Assembly: GCA_015680685.1 (NCBI GenBank)
Contig: MNCI01009589.1
Coordinates: 1-60,059, forward strand
Length of the DNA stretch: 60,059 nt
DNA from: Gnetum montanum
Taxonomy: Eukaryota; Streptophyta; Gnetopsida; Gnetales; Gnetaceae
Direction: 5' to 3'
Every line of letters begins with the position of its first letter. Within the stretch, counting starts at the first letter, position 1. Positions 45,019 through 55,310 of the stretch are shown one piece after another. The position numbers and the translations under genes were made by a program. The notes under the pieces are model-generated. The model was not told the DNA's origin. It did no database searches and was given only the letters and a program-made list of their open reading frames with translations.

Positions 45019-45577
45019 ACAAATAACGATAAACAGGGGAGAACACACAGCTATATCCACGTTGGGATCCACCTGTGCCTGGGTCAACCTGCATGGGTTT
45101 GGCTGGACTGGCCTGGCCTCACCATTTTCAGTGGCACGGATTCCAAATGTTGCCCAATGGTTGGTTCCCATCTCCCTCCAACTTCATTTCTTTATCATAA
45201 TCATCATCCAGAGGACGCCGCGCCGTATACAAAAGCAAAAACACAGAGATATTTGAAAGCAAAAACATAAATAAAATGAAGAAAACACAGAACTAACCTA
45301 CCAAACCAATCAGACACATTTACTTCTGGTACAGTACAAAAGAACAGAACAGAAAAAGAAAGAGCAGAGGAGATAAGAGATTATATCATATCATATCATG
45401 AGTTCAGTAGTAGTCCGCGCATGCGCATGCACCATCAATCATGAATGGGAGGGAGGCCTGCACTTGTCTCATCAATGGCTGACAACTTGTGAAAGTGCAA
45501 TATGCTGCCACTTGGCACAACTCCTAGTTCACTCCTGCAACCTAAAATTTAAAGCTAAGGTAAGGTACAGGATTAAA

Positions 45578-45597
45578 GGTCAGGTCAGGTCAGGTCA
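45578..45597. repeat. Four GGTCA repeats
   Basis: Exact tandem ggtca units, four in a row. Confidence 0.9.
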
Positions 45598-45621
45598 AAA
45601 CTATCTTTAAAAGCAGGGCAT

Positions 45622-45670
45622 CCATATCAGCCACATATAGTAGATATTAGGCACCCATATCAGCCACGTA
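45622..45670. repeat. Direct repeat of ccatatcagccac
   Basis: ccatatcagccacatat at 45,622 is repeated as ccatatcagccacgtat at 45,654, a 32-base offset. Confidence 0.75.
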
Positions 45671-46270
45671 TGTATGCATGGAAGGAGATAAGAGGCTACT
45701 TCCTCGCTGGAATTGTGGTTTGCTCTGTATTTGAAACTGCAGGAAAAAAATGTTGACGGTGGGAAAAAAGCCAATAAATAAATAAATAATCATCTTTGGA
45801 TATGCAATTTCTTTTTATAATTTTGAATTGCTTTTTCATTTTGTTTTAACTTTTACTATCACACTTGCCCTGCTGCGTCCAGCCCCAAAGTTGTCTTCTC
45901 TATAAAAAGAAAAATTCATAAAATTTCTTTTTAAATCACTCCACTCCACTTTTAGTAGTTGCACTTTGAAGGTGGGCCCTTGAAGATGGTAACCATAGAG
46001 GGTAACCAAGTGGGTAAGAGCCTGCCCCTGAGTTTCTTGCCATTATAGTATGGTAACATTCACTTGTCTTTGATAAAATACTTTGATTTCACTTTTATGC
46101 TTTTATGTGTGTATATTCATATGTAAGGTTACTTGATAATACTTTGCTGATATTTTTTTAACAATTTGTTTAAAATTATTTCAATTTTTCTTTAAATGTA
46201 AGTTGTATGAAGGTATTTTGTTTATTATATATCTTGGTATGCGTAGTTAAACAAAATTAAACAAAAACCA

Positions 46271-46408
46271 ATAAGGTGTTAGTCTAGTAGGAAGACTCTT
46301 GATTTACGAGTTCCAAGCTATGGTTTAATTCTAGCTTGCAATGCTTAGTTATAAAATTTTAATTTGAGTATATATCTTGGGGTGTATCTATTTCATCAAT
46401 TTTTTTTG
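46271..46408 (+). mobile_element. SINE-1 copy
   Basis: ataaggtgttagtctagtag, gttccaagctatggtttaat, then ttataaaattttaatttgag and atatcttggggtgtatcta, ending in a T-rich run. It lies in an AT-rich insert of the gene-like island. Confidence 0.7.
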
Positions 46409-48458
46409 CTCCCTTTTCCCCTTAATAAAGAAAGAGAAATAAAAAGGAATTATAAAGTACAACACCCTTGTTTGGATTACTTTTCCCAAAACTAAAATAC
46501 CATACAAAAAAGATGCTTATTCTTTATAGAAATTCTTAAGGTTTCTACTTAAATGTAATAGCATGATGACCATGTTAAAGGATATTGAGAGTTTTCTTTT
46601 TATATAAATAAATTTTTACATGGAATGTACTAGCATTGTACTATAAATAAATGAAAAATACTTCACATAAAGTACATGAAATATGGAATTAAATCCAATA
46701 ACTTTTGCGTAGAAATAGAAGTCATTCTAGTGGAGCTAGTCCTTCCCATTCTATGATTTATCAAAGTTGTTTTCCTAAAAACAGGTACTTTCTTTATCAA
46801 AAGGTAGTAATTTTTTTTCGTAATATTATCCAGTCTCACAGAATGCCTACGGAGATTCGAAGCCACTGTGACTTAGGTAATAAGATAGGGACTCCACCTA
46901 TAAGCAAGACACCTATAACTTTCAATGTACCAGGATGGATATTAGGTACAAAGGTAAAAGCATGCAAACAGCCCGTGAAAGCGCAATGAAATTAGAAAAC
47001 AAAATTAAGGAAAAACATACGTCAATGTCAATCTTGCCAAACTCTACTGTGGGTCATGTCCTGTGGCCTAACAAGACACTCTGTTTCAGTTACAGCTTAA
47101 GCTGTTTCACACACACACGCTCTCTCACAGCTGCTGACTCCTCCTTTCTGGCTCTGAATTTCCTTTTCTTGAGCACGCATGCGGGCCTGGAATCCATGTC
47201 AAAGACACATGAAATAGAATATAACAAGATTTTCTGTCTTTGCTTGAGTGAGTGAATGAATGAATGAATGGTGGGTCATAGTCATTTTCTTGGACTAAAG
47301 CTTTAAAATCTCAGCTCTGTTCTGCTCTGCAATTGGTGGCTTGGCATGTTGCAGGTAATCTCTCGGCTGCATTGCAGATCATGTCCAAAATTTCTATGCA
47401 GACAAGCAAGTTCGGTAGTGGGTCTCCTGGAAAGTTAAAAAAAACTGACAAGACTTTAGACAAGTTTGCAAGGTTGAGCATTTTTTTCTAAAAATGAAAA
47501 TACTATGTGACCGGCTCTGCTGAAATGGGTTTAGTGGGTTGGACAGCTGTAATTTCAATAAAGGATAGATTAAGAATGGCACTTTTTCTTAAAAGTTGTC
47601 ACATGGTTAGGCACTTGTATTGAAATTAGATAGGTAGTGGGTCGGTGTGTGGATTTATGTCCAAGTAGCAAACAGCGTTGGAGACCGACTTAGTTTTTAA
47701 AGGTGTTTTTACTTTAGTTTTTGTCAAGTCTTTATCATAATGACAATGATAATGACTTTTATTACGTCCGGCAAAAGACCTCATTAGTCAACAAGATAAA
47801 AAGCGGTCCAGATCTATTATTAAAGGCTAATATGGTTAATATGGCGTAGGGCAAGAAGATGAAATGTCTTCCCTATTAATGACTTGTCAAAAGGTAAGTT
47901 TTTTCTCTTTCAAGGAAATCCAATCCATCCACATTGTCTAATCTCTCCTCAATCTCTTTAATAGTATTCATATTTTTACTTTAACTTTGAGGTGATGAGA
48001 TTCCAATGTCTGCAATATGCTTTATTATTGATAGTCCTGTTCATTTGATAGTACAAAACACTTTTAATTTAAAAATGTTATTTTAATTCAAACGTGCAAT
48101 TACTATTTGAATAAGTTTGATTCTAATTTGAATAAGTCTTCTTAGATAATGTAACCATTATTTCAAATAACTCATCCAAACTTACTTGAATCTATGTTTT
48201 GAGTGATAGTCCTTTTAATTTTATAGTATGTTATACAATTAATCTAAATCAAACTCACAACCATGGTTTCACAAGTTACTTGAATTCCAATATTGTTCTT
48301 GAATCAATGCCAAACTCAACTTAGTTCACCTAATCATTTGCCTGATGCATTTAATCAAGGAATATATACCCCTAAATTACCTAAGATGCTCGCCTTAATA
48401 AATACTATTCTAAAATTGTAGCATTTCCTTAGTCAGTTACCTTAAACTACAACATTGG

Positions 48459-48786
48459 TATTCGTATTGTTATCATTAAATGCTTCAGTTTAGTCGTAAA
48501 TACCTTTTGCTTAAAGAAAGTTCAGTGAAGTTTGATATTGCAAATATTTCTTATGAATATTTTAACTCTTATAGAAATTTTTTTATTTATATGCTTCTCT
48601 ATGAAGAGCCATTATTATTTAGTATTCGTATTGTTGTCATTAAATGCTTCAGTTTAGTCGTAAATACCTTTTGCTTAAAGAAAGTTTAGTGAAGTTCGAT
48701 ATTGCAAATATTTCTTATGAATATTTTAACTCTTATAGAAATTTTTTTATTTATATGCTTCTCTATTAAGAGCCATTATTATTTAG
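48459..48786. repeat. 164 bp tandem duplication
   Basis: Copies 48,459-48,622 and 48,623-48,786 differ at about four positions. Each starts tattcgtattgtt and ends attattatttag. High identity suggests a recent duplication compared with the surrounding old repeats. Confidence 0.92.
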
Positions 48787-48900
48787 AATGATGGTAAGGT
48801 GCTTATATCTCAAGTTGTAAGACTTAGGTTAACCACATAAAAATATGGTAGACTTCTATTTACCCATTTACCCATTGGACCCTCTCAGAGTTATCCCAAA
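48787..48900 (+). mobile_element. SINE-2 copy (partial)
   Basis: aatgatggtaaggtgcttat, tctcaagttgtaagacttag, then gttaaccacataaaaatatgg and tacccattggaccctctc. It starts exactly at the end of the 164 bp duplication. The 3' part is diverged. Confidence 0.6.
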
Positions 48901-49558
48901 CTTCTGGGAAGTACAATTTCTTCTACCATACAAGTACTCCAAACCTAGAAGCAAAGAGGTGAGATTATACCTCATGAGATAGTAAACCAGTTAGCTATCA
49001 GTTTAACCATCACTTCATGTTAGGTATATATCTCTTGTTCCCGTATGCCACTAAAGTTTTATGAAGTACTTGAAATATATTTATGGTCAAAGGAAAGGCC
49101 GAGAAGGTCTAATAATACTGCAGGTATCTCTTGTAACTTCTCCGATGCAGCAGGTATACTAGGATGACCCTAGGCAAACCATTGAAATGGCCCTTCCAAT
49201 TATTATGAACGAGCAAATCAATCAATTACTAATGTCTACTTGATTGACGCCAGTTTGGTGCCCGAAATTAGCGACCTGTTTTTTTTTTTTTTTTGTTGTT
49301 GCAGTCTTGGAAATTGACGTGCACTGTAAAAGTTATCCCCTGGTTTTTCGGGGCGTTTTTCCTCCGATTTCTGCGTATTTCTCTGTTACACCTGGAAATT
49401 GCCGACGTTAGTGCAGGGGAGCATTCCGTTATTCACAAGTCGCAGGCGCAGCACACGCTTTTATCTGGCGGTTGTGGTCGGGGCGCAAAAAAGAATCAAC
49501 GTCTGATCTGATGGGATGCCCTGCCCTGCCAATCTGCCAATCTGCCATGGCCGGCCTG

Positions 49559-49580
49559 GCTGCTGCTGCTGCTGCTGCCG
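49559..49580. repeat. CTG run
   Basis: Six or seven consecutive ctg units. Confidence 0.9.
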
Positions 49581-49906
49581 TGATGGTTTGAAAGAAAGAT
49601 TTTAAATTTCGATGCAGAAGAAGCAGTAACAGCACAGAGAAACGTAGAAAAAGATGCAATCCAAATGCAAGGACCACAACATCGGAGGAGAAAGCAGAAG
49701 CAGAAGAAGATGAAGATGAAGATGATGAAAGAGGAGGAGGTTGGCTTTTGCAGGTGTCGGAAGCCCATCAGACATGACAACTGCTCCTTCATTATTTTTT
49801 CATTTTTATATTAGCAGTAACAACAACAACAGCGTACCCAACTCAGAAGAACTCATCAGAGTCAGAAGACTTACTCTCATCACAAAAACAGCAGAGGCAG
49901 AGTATC

Positions 49907-49935
49907 GGCAGCAGCAGCAGCAGTAGCAGTGCAGG
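49907..49935. repeat. CAG run
   Basis: cggcagcagcagcagcagta, then gcagtgcagg. Confidence 0.9.
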
Positions 49936-50069
49936 AATCAGTCCCTTTTTCATCGATCGCAGGCAGGCAGGCCGGCTCTTCGAGCTGTCTTGTCTGCCCT
50001 ATGGAACAGTGGTTGGAATTTGACCTGTAATTTTGTTCTAAAACGAAGGTGATTGATGCATAGCTGGTT

Positions 50070-50630
50070 TTGGAAATTCCGGGCCTAAGCCAGTTTAGAG
50101 ACATAAGATAAATTGAGTCAGTGATGGAGAATTGCATTTGCAGAAGAATTGATGGACTGATCCAGAATTACGATGTTTTGCATTTTCATCCACAACATAA
50201 TTATGAAATTCCAAGACCGGAGTGTTGATTACTGCTTTTTTTGTGTTTAATTCAGAGTCAGACACCATAACCACTCTGTAAGCCTGTTAACATCGACTTT
50301 GAAATTCGAAGGCTGAAACACCGAGTATAAGCAAATGGCGAAAAGATTAACGGAGAATTCCAGGATGATTAAATGGTGCCTGAGCCTGGATTACATGCCA
50401 TGGTTAGCATATTGACCCACAACATAATTTTGGATTAGCGGAGGATAGTGGGGGAGCAGTTGGAACAGCAAACAGTGGTAATTTTAATGGAGAATTCCGG
50501 GATGATTAAACAAAAGCTTGTGAAATACGGAATTTGATATGTATTTTAGTGCGGGATTTCATTGGCAATCTTGGCATACTACTGAGCCAGGACATGATTG
50601 TTTTGAAATTCCATGGCCGGCCCGGGGGGG
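50070..50630. repeat. Diverged reiteration of a GAAATTCC...CCGG motif
   Basis: ggaaattccgggcc (50,070), ccacaacataattatgaaat followed by tccaagaccgg (50,190-50,220), gagaattccaggatgatt (50,353), cccacaacataattttgg (50,415), gagaattccgggatgatt (50,490) and gaaattccatggccgg (50,606) look like successive copies of one ancestral unit of about 140-200 bases. Confidence 0.5.
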
Positions 50631-50786
50631 CATTATTATTTTATAGGAAAACAGTGGGATGAAATGGAGAACTCAAGAAATGATTAAATGGGGGACCTGG
50701 TTTTGGTTCTGTTTTCCGGTCTCTGTGGCCCTGCTGCCATTGCTGTGCTGTGCCAGCTCAAGAAATTGGATTGAAGTTGCGTCTCA

Positions 50787-50822
50787 TCTGCTGTTGCTGC
50801 TGCTGCTGCTGCTTCTGTTGTG
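50787..50822. repeat. CTG-rich run
   Basis: tctgctgttgctgctgctgc and following tgcttctgttg. Confidence 0.9.
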
Positions 50823-50880
50823 GGTGTCAGGTTGGCTTTGCAGTGCAGGTGGGGACTGAGGTGGGGGGACTAGGTACATA

Positions 50881-50905
50881 CTCTCACTCACTCACTCACT
50901 CACTT
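50881..50905. repeat. (TCAC)n microsatellite
   Basis: About five tandem tcac units. Confidence 0.9.
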
Positions 50906-50943
50906 ACTACAATTCTTCTTCTTCTGATATAAACGATGCAGAT

Positions 50944-50975
50944 GATGCTGCTGCTGCAGCAGGAGCAGCAGCAAA
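50944..50975. repeat. CTG/CAG run forming a small palindrome
   Basis: gatgctgctgctgcagcagg, followed by agcagcagc. The CTG-to-CAG switch makes a self-complementary hairpin candidate. Confidence 0.85.
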
Positions 50976-52166
50976 GCAGAAAGAAAGCCATGAATTCTGG
51001 ATTTGGGAATATGAATATAGCAGCACAGGGCAAGTGGACCGCATTATGACAGCCTCATAGCCCTACACTTTGTGGTCCGGCACCTCGGAATAAATCCCCC
51101 TCTCCTAGGCCCATACTACTGCATACATGTCTTCTGCATCTTGTTTTGTATCTTGTTTTCTGTTCTTGTGTTTGGTTGTTTTGTTGGAAGATTCTCACTT
51201 TTGAGGCTATATGGGAAATGGGTTTGGGATTTGAGATGCATTTTGGGTGTTTTTTTCCGCACAGTTTTTGGGTACATGACTCTTGGATTGAACATGTGCT
51301 TTCTTGTCTGTGTTTGTGTTTATGTTTCTAATTATAATTGTCTTTGCTAGTTCTGTTGCAGAAGAAGATGTATTTTAGGCATTTTTCGCCTAGATTTGGC
51401 TCTGCATTAGCCTTTTGTATCTGACATTCCTATATTCCACTCACATGTATTAGTTTCTGTGTACCTCTTTTCAGAATTGCCGTTGCTATTTCGTTGCAAG
51501 CTGCAAGCTTTCGAGGTTTGAGGGCCTGTGGGAAATATCAGAGTTGGGAAATTGACATGTACTGTTTAATAAATATTGAAATTTCATCCTACCACACGTC
51601 TTTGAAATTTTTATTCCTCCCAAGGTTAGAAATTGACGTCTTATCTTTTAAGCATTCCTTTGGCACAGTATTTTCTTTTTTGCCCTTTTCCTTCAAAATT
51701 TGCCGTATTTTAGCTTTTTCCCTGGTGGGAATTGTGAATTTTGTGTTGTGGGTTCTTTTCTTTTCTCTCGGAGTCCGAGCCAAAGAAAGAAAAAAAGTAG
51801 CAGTGGCGGTGGCAGAGGAGGAAGCCAGGGGCAGTTGTTGGGCAGGGGCAGCAGGCTATATCAGCTATGGCTGGCAGCTAAATCCCATCCTTCCTTCGTT
51901 CCTTCCATTCTTCCAGAAACCTAACGGCAACAGAAGCTAGGCCTGCCCCTACCCTGGCCAGGCCTGCCCGTCAAGGATTGGCTGAATTTTTTTTGCCCAC
52001 AAGATGACAATTCAATTCATGCTTCTGTCTCCTCCTCCTGTTGCTTGAACCCTAAGTTTGCTTTTCCCCCATCATTGAGATTCCCCAACAGAGGTACCGC
52101 TTTTTCGGTGGCCATTAATGATACCATTAGGCATAAACAGTCTTGTTAACTCTGCTGGGCCTACCT

Positions 52167-52173
52167 TATAAAG
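52167..52173 (+). promoter_or_regulatory. Possible TATA box
   Basis: tataaag followed by a pyrimidine-rich stretch (ctcttctccaccc) where transcription could start. No further proof. Confidence 0.3.
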
Positions 52174-52441
52174 GGCTCTTCTCCACCCTTTGAACCTGGA
52201 TGGGCTTTATCTTCCTTTTTGATCAAAACATGGTTCAGAGAGAATAGAGCAGAAAGAAAGAAAGGAGTAGCAGTGGTTGTATGTGAAGAATGTCTTTTTT
52301 TGCTGTATGAGGGCAAGAGTAGCTGAAGCTGCCAGCGTGATCTGAGATGAGATGATTCTGCGTGTATCGTGCTTGCTTGGTTGCTTGCGTGCATCAGATC
52401 ATTATCTTGTTTCTGGGCTTGCTTGTTTTTGTAGGTCTTTT

Positions 52442-52735
52442 CAGATCATGTTGGCAGCTTCAACCGCTCATGCTTCTCATTTTTTTTCTTCTGGGTGGAT
52501 GCATGCATAACATTGCTGTTGTTTTAGCCTTATTTCAGATCATGGTCACAGATTCAACCATGTTTGTGAGTGGAAGGATGTCTGGGTGTACTATGGCACT
52601 GCTGTTGTTTTTTAGGCTTTCATTTTCGGCACTTTCAGATCATGTTGACAGCTTCAACTAACTGCTAATGTAGTTCTGCTTCCCTAATCTCAGCCTATCT
52701 GTCAATTATTCTTTCTGCATCTCACGTTCTTCCTT
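52442..52735 (+). repeat. Three ~97 bp degenerate repeats beginning CAGATCATG
   Basis: cagatcatgttggcagcttc (52,442), cagatcatggtcacagattc (52,538) and cagatcatgttgacagcttc (52,636) are spaced 96 and 98 bases apart. Each is preceded by a T-rich stretch, and the intervals share ctgttgtttta-like words. Confidence 0.75.
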
Positions 52736-52905
52736 CTCTCCTGCTGCGGTTGCTGTTCAGGCTATTCAGGTAGCCTAAATCTCTTTTTCTTATTTCCCTT
52801 TTCCACTGTCACTGTTAATTTTAGACTTTTAGTCCAAGATTTTGGGATGTGCTGATTTGTTTGTACCGAGTACTAACCAAAGGTTCCTGTTGTTATTCTG
52901 GGTAG

Positions 52906-52976
52906 GATCAAATCATCCATGGAGATGGAGGTGCTGTGTCTGGTTTGGATTCAAGCGCTATGAGCGAAATTTGCAG
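52906..52976 (+). other. Candidate 71 bp internal exon
   Basis: A T-rich tract ending in GGTAG precedes it and GTATGT follows TTGCAG at its end, so both splice signals are good. One frame is open through it and reads HGDGGAVSGLDSSAMSEICR, ordinary protein-like composition. The protein family is not recognised, and no neighbouring exon in the same phase could be proved. Confidence 0.3.
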
Positions 52977-53305
52977 GTATGTTGTTCTTGTGCTGTTTTT
53001 GTTTTTGCTTTTCTGTGTTTCTTCAAGCAATAGTGCTGCCCCGCTTCTCACTGTTTCTGAGATGATGGTACTTTGGATCCGGTCAACCTAACCAGTATTC
53101 CAAAATTATGGAGTATTCTGTGTTTCTGCTGTCAAATAAATAAAAACTACTACTCCAGTGTTGAACCCAACCCAAAATGAAAAATTCTAACATGGAGAAG
53201 CATGTGCCAAGGTAGCCAAGCCAAACAAAAATGCCAAGGTTTAAAGAATTTTGGGATTGGGAAGCAAAGCTTGTCTTATCTTGATAGAATTCCTAGGCGG
53301 CAGAC

Positions 53306-53400
53306 GCAGCAGCAGCAGCAGGCGCCGCGCCATTGTTGTGAGAGCCACAGCCACCCAATCGTACCGTTGTACGATTGCAATCTTCTGCTGCTGCTGCTGT
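53306..53400. repeat. CAG run and CTG run 70 bp apart
   Basis: cgcagcagcagcagcaggcg at about 53,306-53,325 and tctgctgctgctgctgtg at about 53,384-53,401 are complementary and could pair in RNA as a hairpin with a loop of about 60 bases. Confidence 0.8.
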
Positions 53401-54160
53401 GAAAACGAACAATCAATCGGAAAAACAAAACATACACAACTCTATTTGTTTTCAGCACGAAAGTTCCCATTCATTCCTGCACCATACATTTCTTTCAATC
53501 TTCTTTTTTCATCCTCATCTGGTGTTGTTTCAGCATCATCGTTTCTACACCATACATTTCTTCCCATTTTTCTCCCTATCGTGGTCCCTGGTGTGAATCA
53601 TATGCTGCTTTCAGGTACTCGAGCTCCAAAATTATTTTTTTATTCTGCAGGACTGTGGATGCATTTCGTCTGGCTGAAGCAGACACACAGAATGGTCCAG
53701 ATTTCATTGTTGTTTGTTTGTGGTGGCATTTGTTCCTGAAACTCTGATTCTTTCTTCTCTGCAATCTGCAACCATCCATCCATTCATCCATCTCTGACCT
53801 TGAAAACCCTAGTTCCTTGACGCTGGTTAGGCATTATCCGATTCTGGGTTGAGGGGGTGAGCCATCATTTCATGGGAGAATCTGTACAATGAATGTCAGG
53901 CATTTGAATCCTGGACTGCTTCTGCACATTTTCTGGGGCATGTCAGAGGCCACGGGGAAACATCCTTGAAAGCTGTCGAAGCCAAATCATTCAAAATTTC
54001 GGACAAATTTTGCGCCGGAGATGACGGGGCCGGCAGATGCATTTATGGATGTTAACACCCACTAAGAGCCTGTCAACATCAAACGCTAAAAAACTATAGA
54101 CAACAACCCATGCTGTGCCGTCTGCCATGAGAATTCCTCTAAAACAAACAACAGCCAACT

Positions 54161-54174
54161 CAGGTCATGACCTG
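54161..54174. repeat. 14 bp perfect palindrome
   Basis: CAGGTCATGACCTG. A possible dimeric binding site or chance. Confidence 0.5.
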
Positions 54175-54280
54175 CATTTAAATCCCACTTGAGCAAACCA
54201 ACTTGACATCTCTTATCCTTTCCTGCTACGTCTGGTTTCTGGGTTTGGTTTGGTTAATATTTCAGATCTCATATCACGTA

Positions 54281-54298
54281 GCAGCAGCAGCAGCTGCA
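54281..54298. repeat. CAG run
   Basis: agcagcagcagcagctgc. Confidence 0.85.
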
Positions 54299-55000
54299 AT
54301 CATTTTTTACCTGCAAAAAAGGTTATTCTCCCTTTGGAGGGAGCCCAAGTGATTAGTCTGTTTGTCTCGTGCCATGTCTTTTTTTTTTTTTTGTGTGTGC
54401 CCCAGAGGGATTATTTGTTTGTGACTGTGACTGTGTACAAAGTCAAGAGCTAGGCACATCGAAAATCAGAATCAGTGGACACATTGCATGGCTGTTGAAG
54501 CTATGTCGGATCATATGGTTGAAAAATCATACGTTGTTAATTGGTTGTCTCTCAATCGTGAGAATTGGAGAAAATGCTAACTTCTAGCTATGTTTCAAGG
54601 ATAAGAGGCTTCTAGCTCTCTGAAAAAACCCCATCTGAATCACCTCCCAGCAGAACCTGGGTCTGCCACCAAGCGTTTCTTCAAACAATGATTGGCTTCA
54701 AATAAAACGAATAAAAGGAAAAACAAAGGAAATATTCCCTTTCAGTTTCATTTTTGTTTCACTGATTTCAGTTTATCTGCTCTTCTGGCAAGAGCCTGCA
54801 TTTTCCTCTTGGGACATGGCAGATGATCCAGAAAGAAGAAGGTGATTGCAGCTGAGGCAGACTTACTATCTAAAACTAAAACTTCTGTAGTTCTAGAAAA
54901 GGATCAATTACAAGTTCTCCTGATAAAGGATAGAAAAATCATCAAATTTAGCTGTTTTCAGACTTAGAAACTTTCTATGTGTGGTCATATTATTCTCTTG

Positions 55001-55310
55001 CAGGTGTACATCAACCTTTGCTTGGATTCAGGCTTCAATCAGATTTTCAACCATTAGATTTTTCATGTTAGAGCTGGTTGGTCTAGTTTGTACTTTGCAT
55101 CTACTTTCTGAACTTGAAGTATGGTATGGAATGAACCGAAAGAATTGCCCAAGATTGCATGGGGGACAAACTTGCCTGGCTTTTATATTTTGAAATTAGA
55201 AAGCTGGAAAGATTTCGTTTTAGAAACTTTTCTAGTTGCAAACATGCCTCACCCAGTCGTAACAAGTGCGGCTTTTTTGATGAGCAATTTTGTAATGAAA
55301 TAGCATGTCT
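55001..55310 (+). other. Candidate 3' splice site and terminal exon-like stretch
   Basis: A pyrimidine-rich tract (tattctcttgcag) ends at 55,003. The following 300 bases have balanced composition before an abrupt change to AT-rich DNA. No protein similarity. It could be a last non-coding exon. Confidence 0.25.

Larger units (their letters stand above)
44541..55310. other. GC-richer gene-like island without a recognisable protein
   Basis: Base composition is more balanced than in flanking DNA, retroelement coding sequence is absent, and there are short exon-like stretches, splice-site-like signals, CAG/CTG runs and a possible TATA box. AT-rich inserts with repeats lie at 45,740-46,660 and 47,560-49,250. 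Longest frames (51,494-51,940, 148 codons; 53,251-53,739, 162 codons) have low-complexity or intron-like composition and no relatives that I recognise. It may be the 5' region and introns of a gene reaching outside the window, a long non-coding transcript, or an old pseudogene. Confidence 0.4.

Noticed and set aside
50934-50956. Resemblance to miR172 (gatgatgctgc)
   Set aside because: Only about 11 bases agree and they merge into a CTG repeat; the 5' part of the miRNA is absent.
51494-51940. 148-codon open frame as a protein gene
   Set aside because: Phe/Leu/Ser-rich, as expected for T-rich intronic DNA; no motif.
53251-53739. 162-codon open frame as a protein gene
   Set aside because: The composition is driven by CAG/CTG runs and T-rich DNA, there is no recognised domain, and splice-like sites lie inside it.
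53790-53815. Resemblance to the TAS3 ta-siRNA site (ctgaccttgaaaaccc)
   Set aside because: Too many mismatches and no flanking miR390 sites.
55010-55035. Resemblance to miR166 (ttggattcaggcttcaatc)
   Set aside because: It needs an inserted base, and no complementary star arm was found nearby to form a hairpin.
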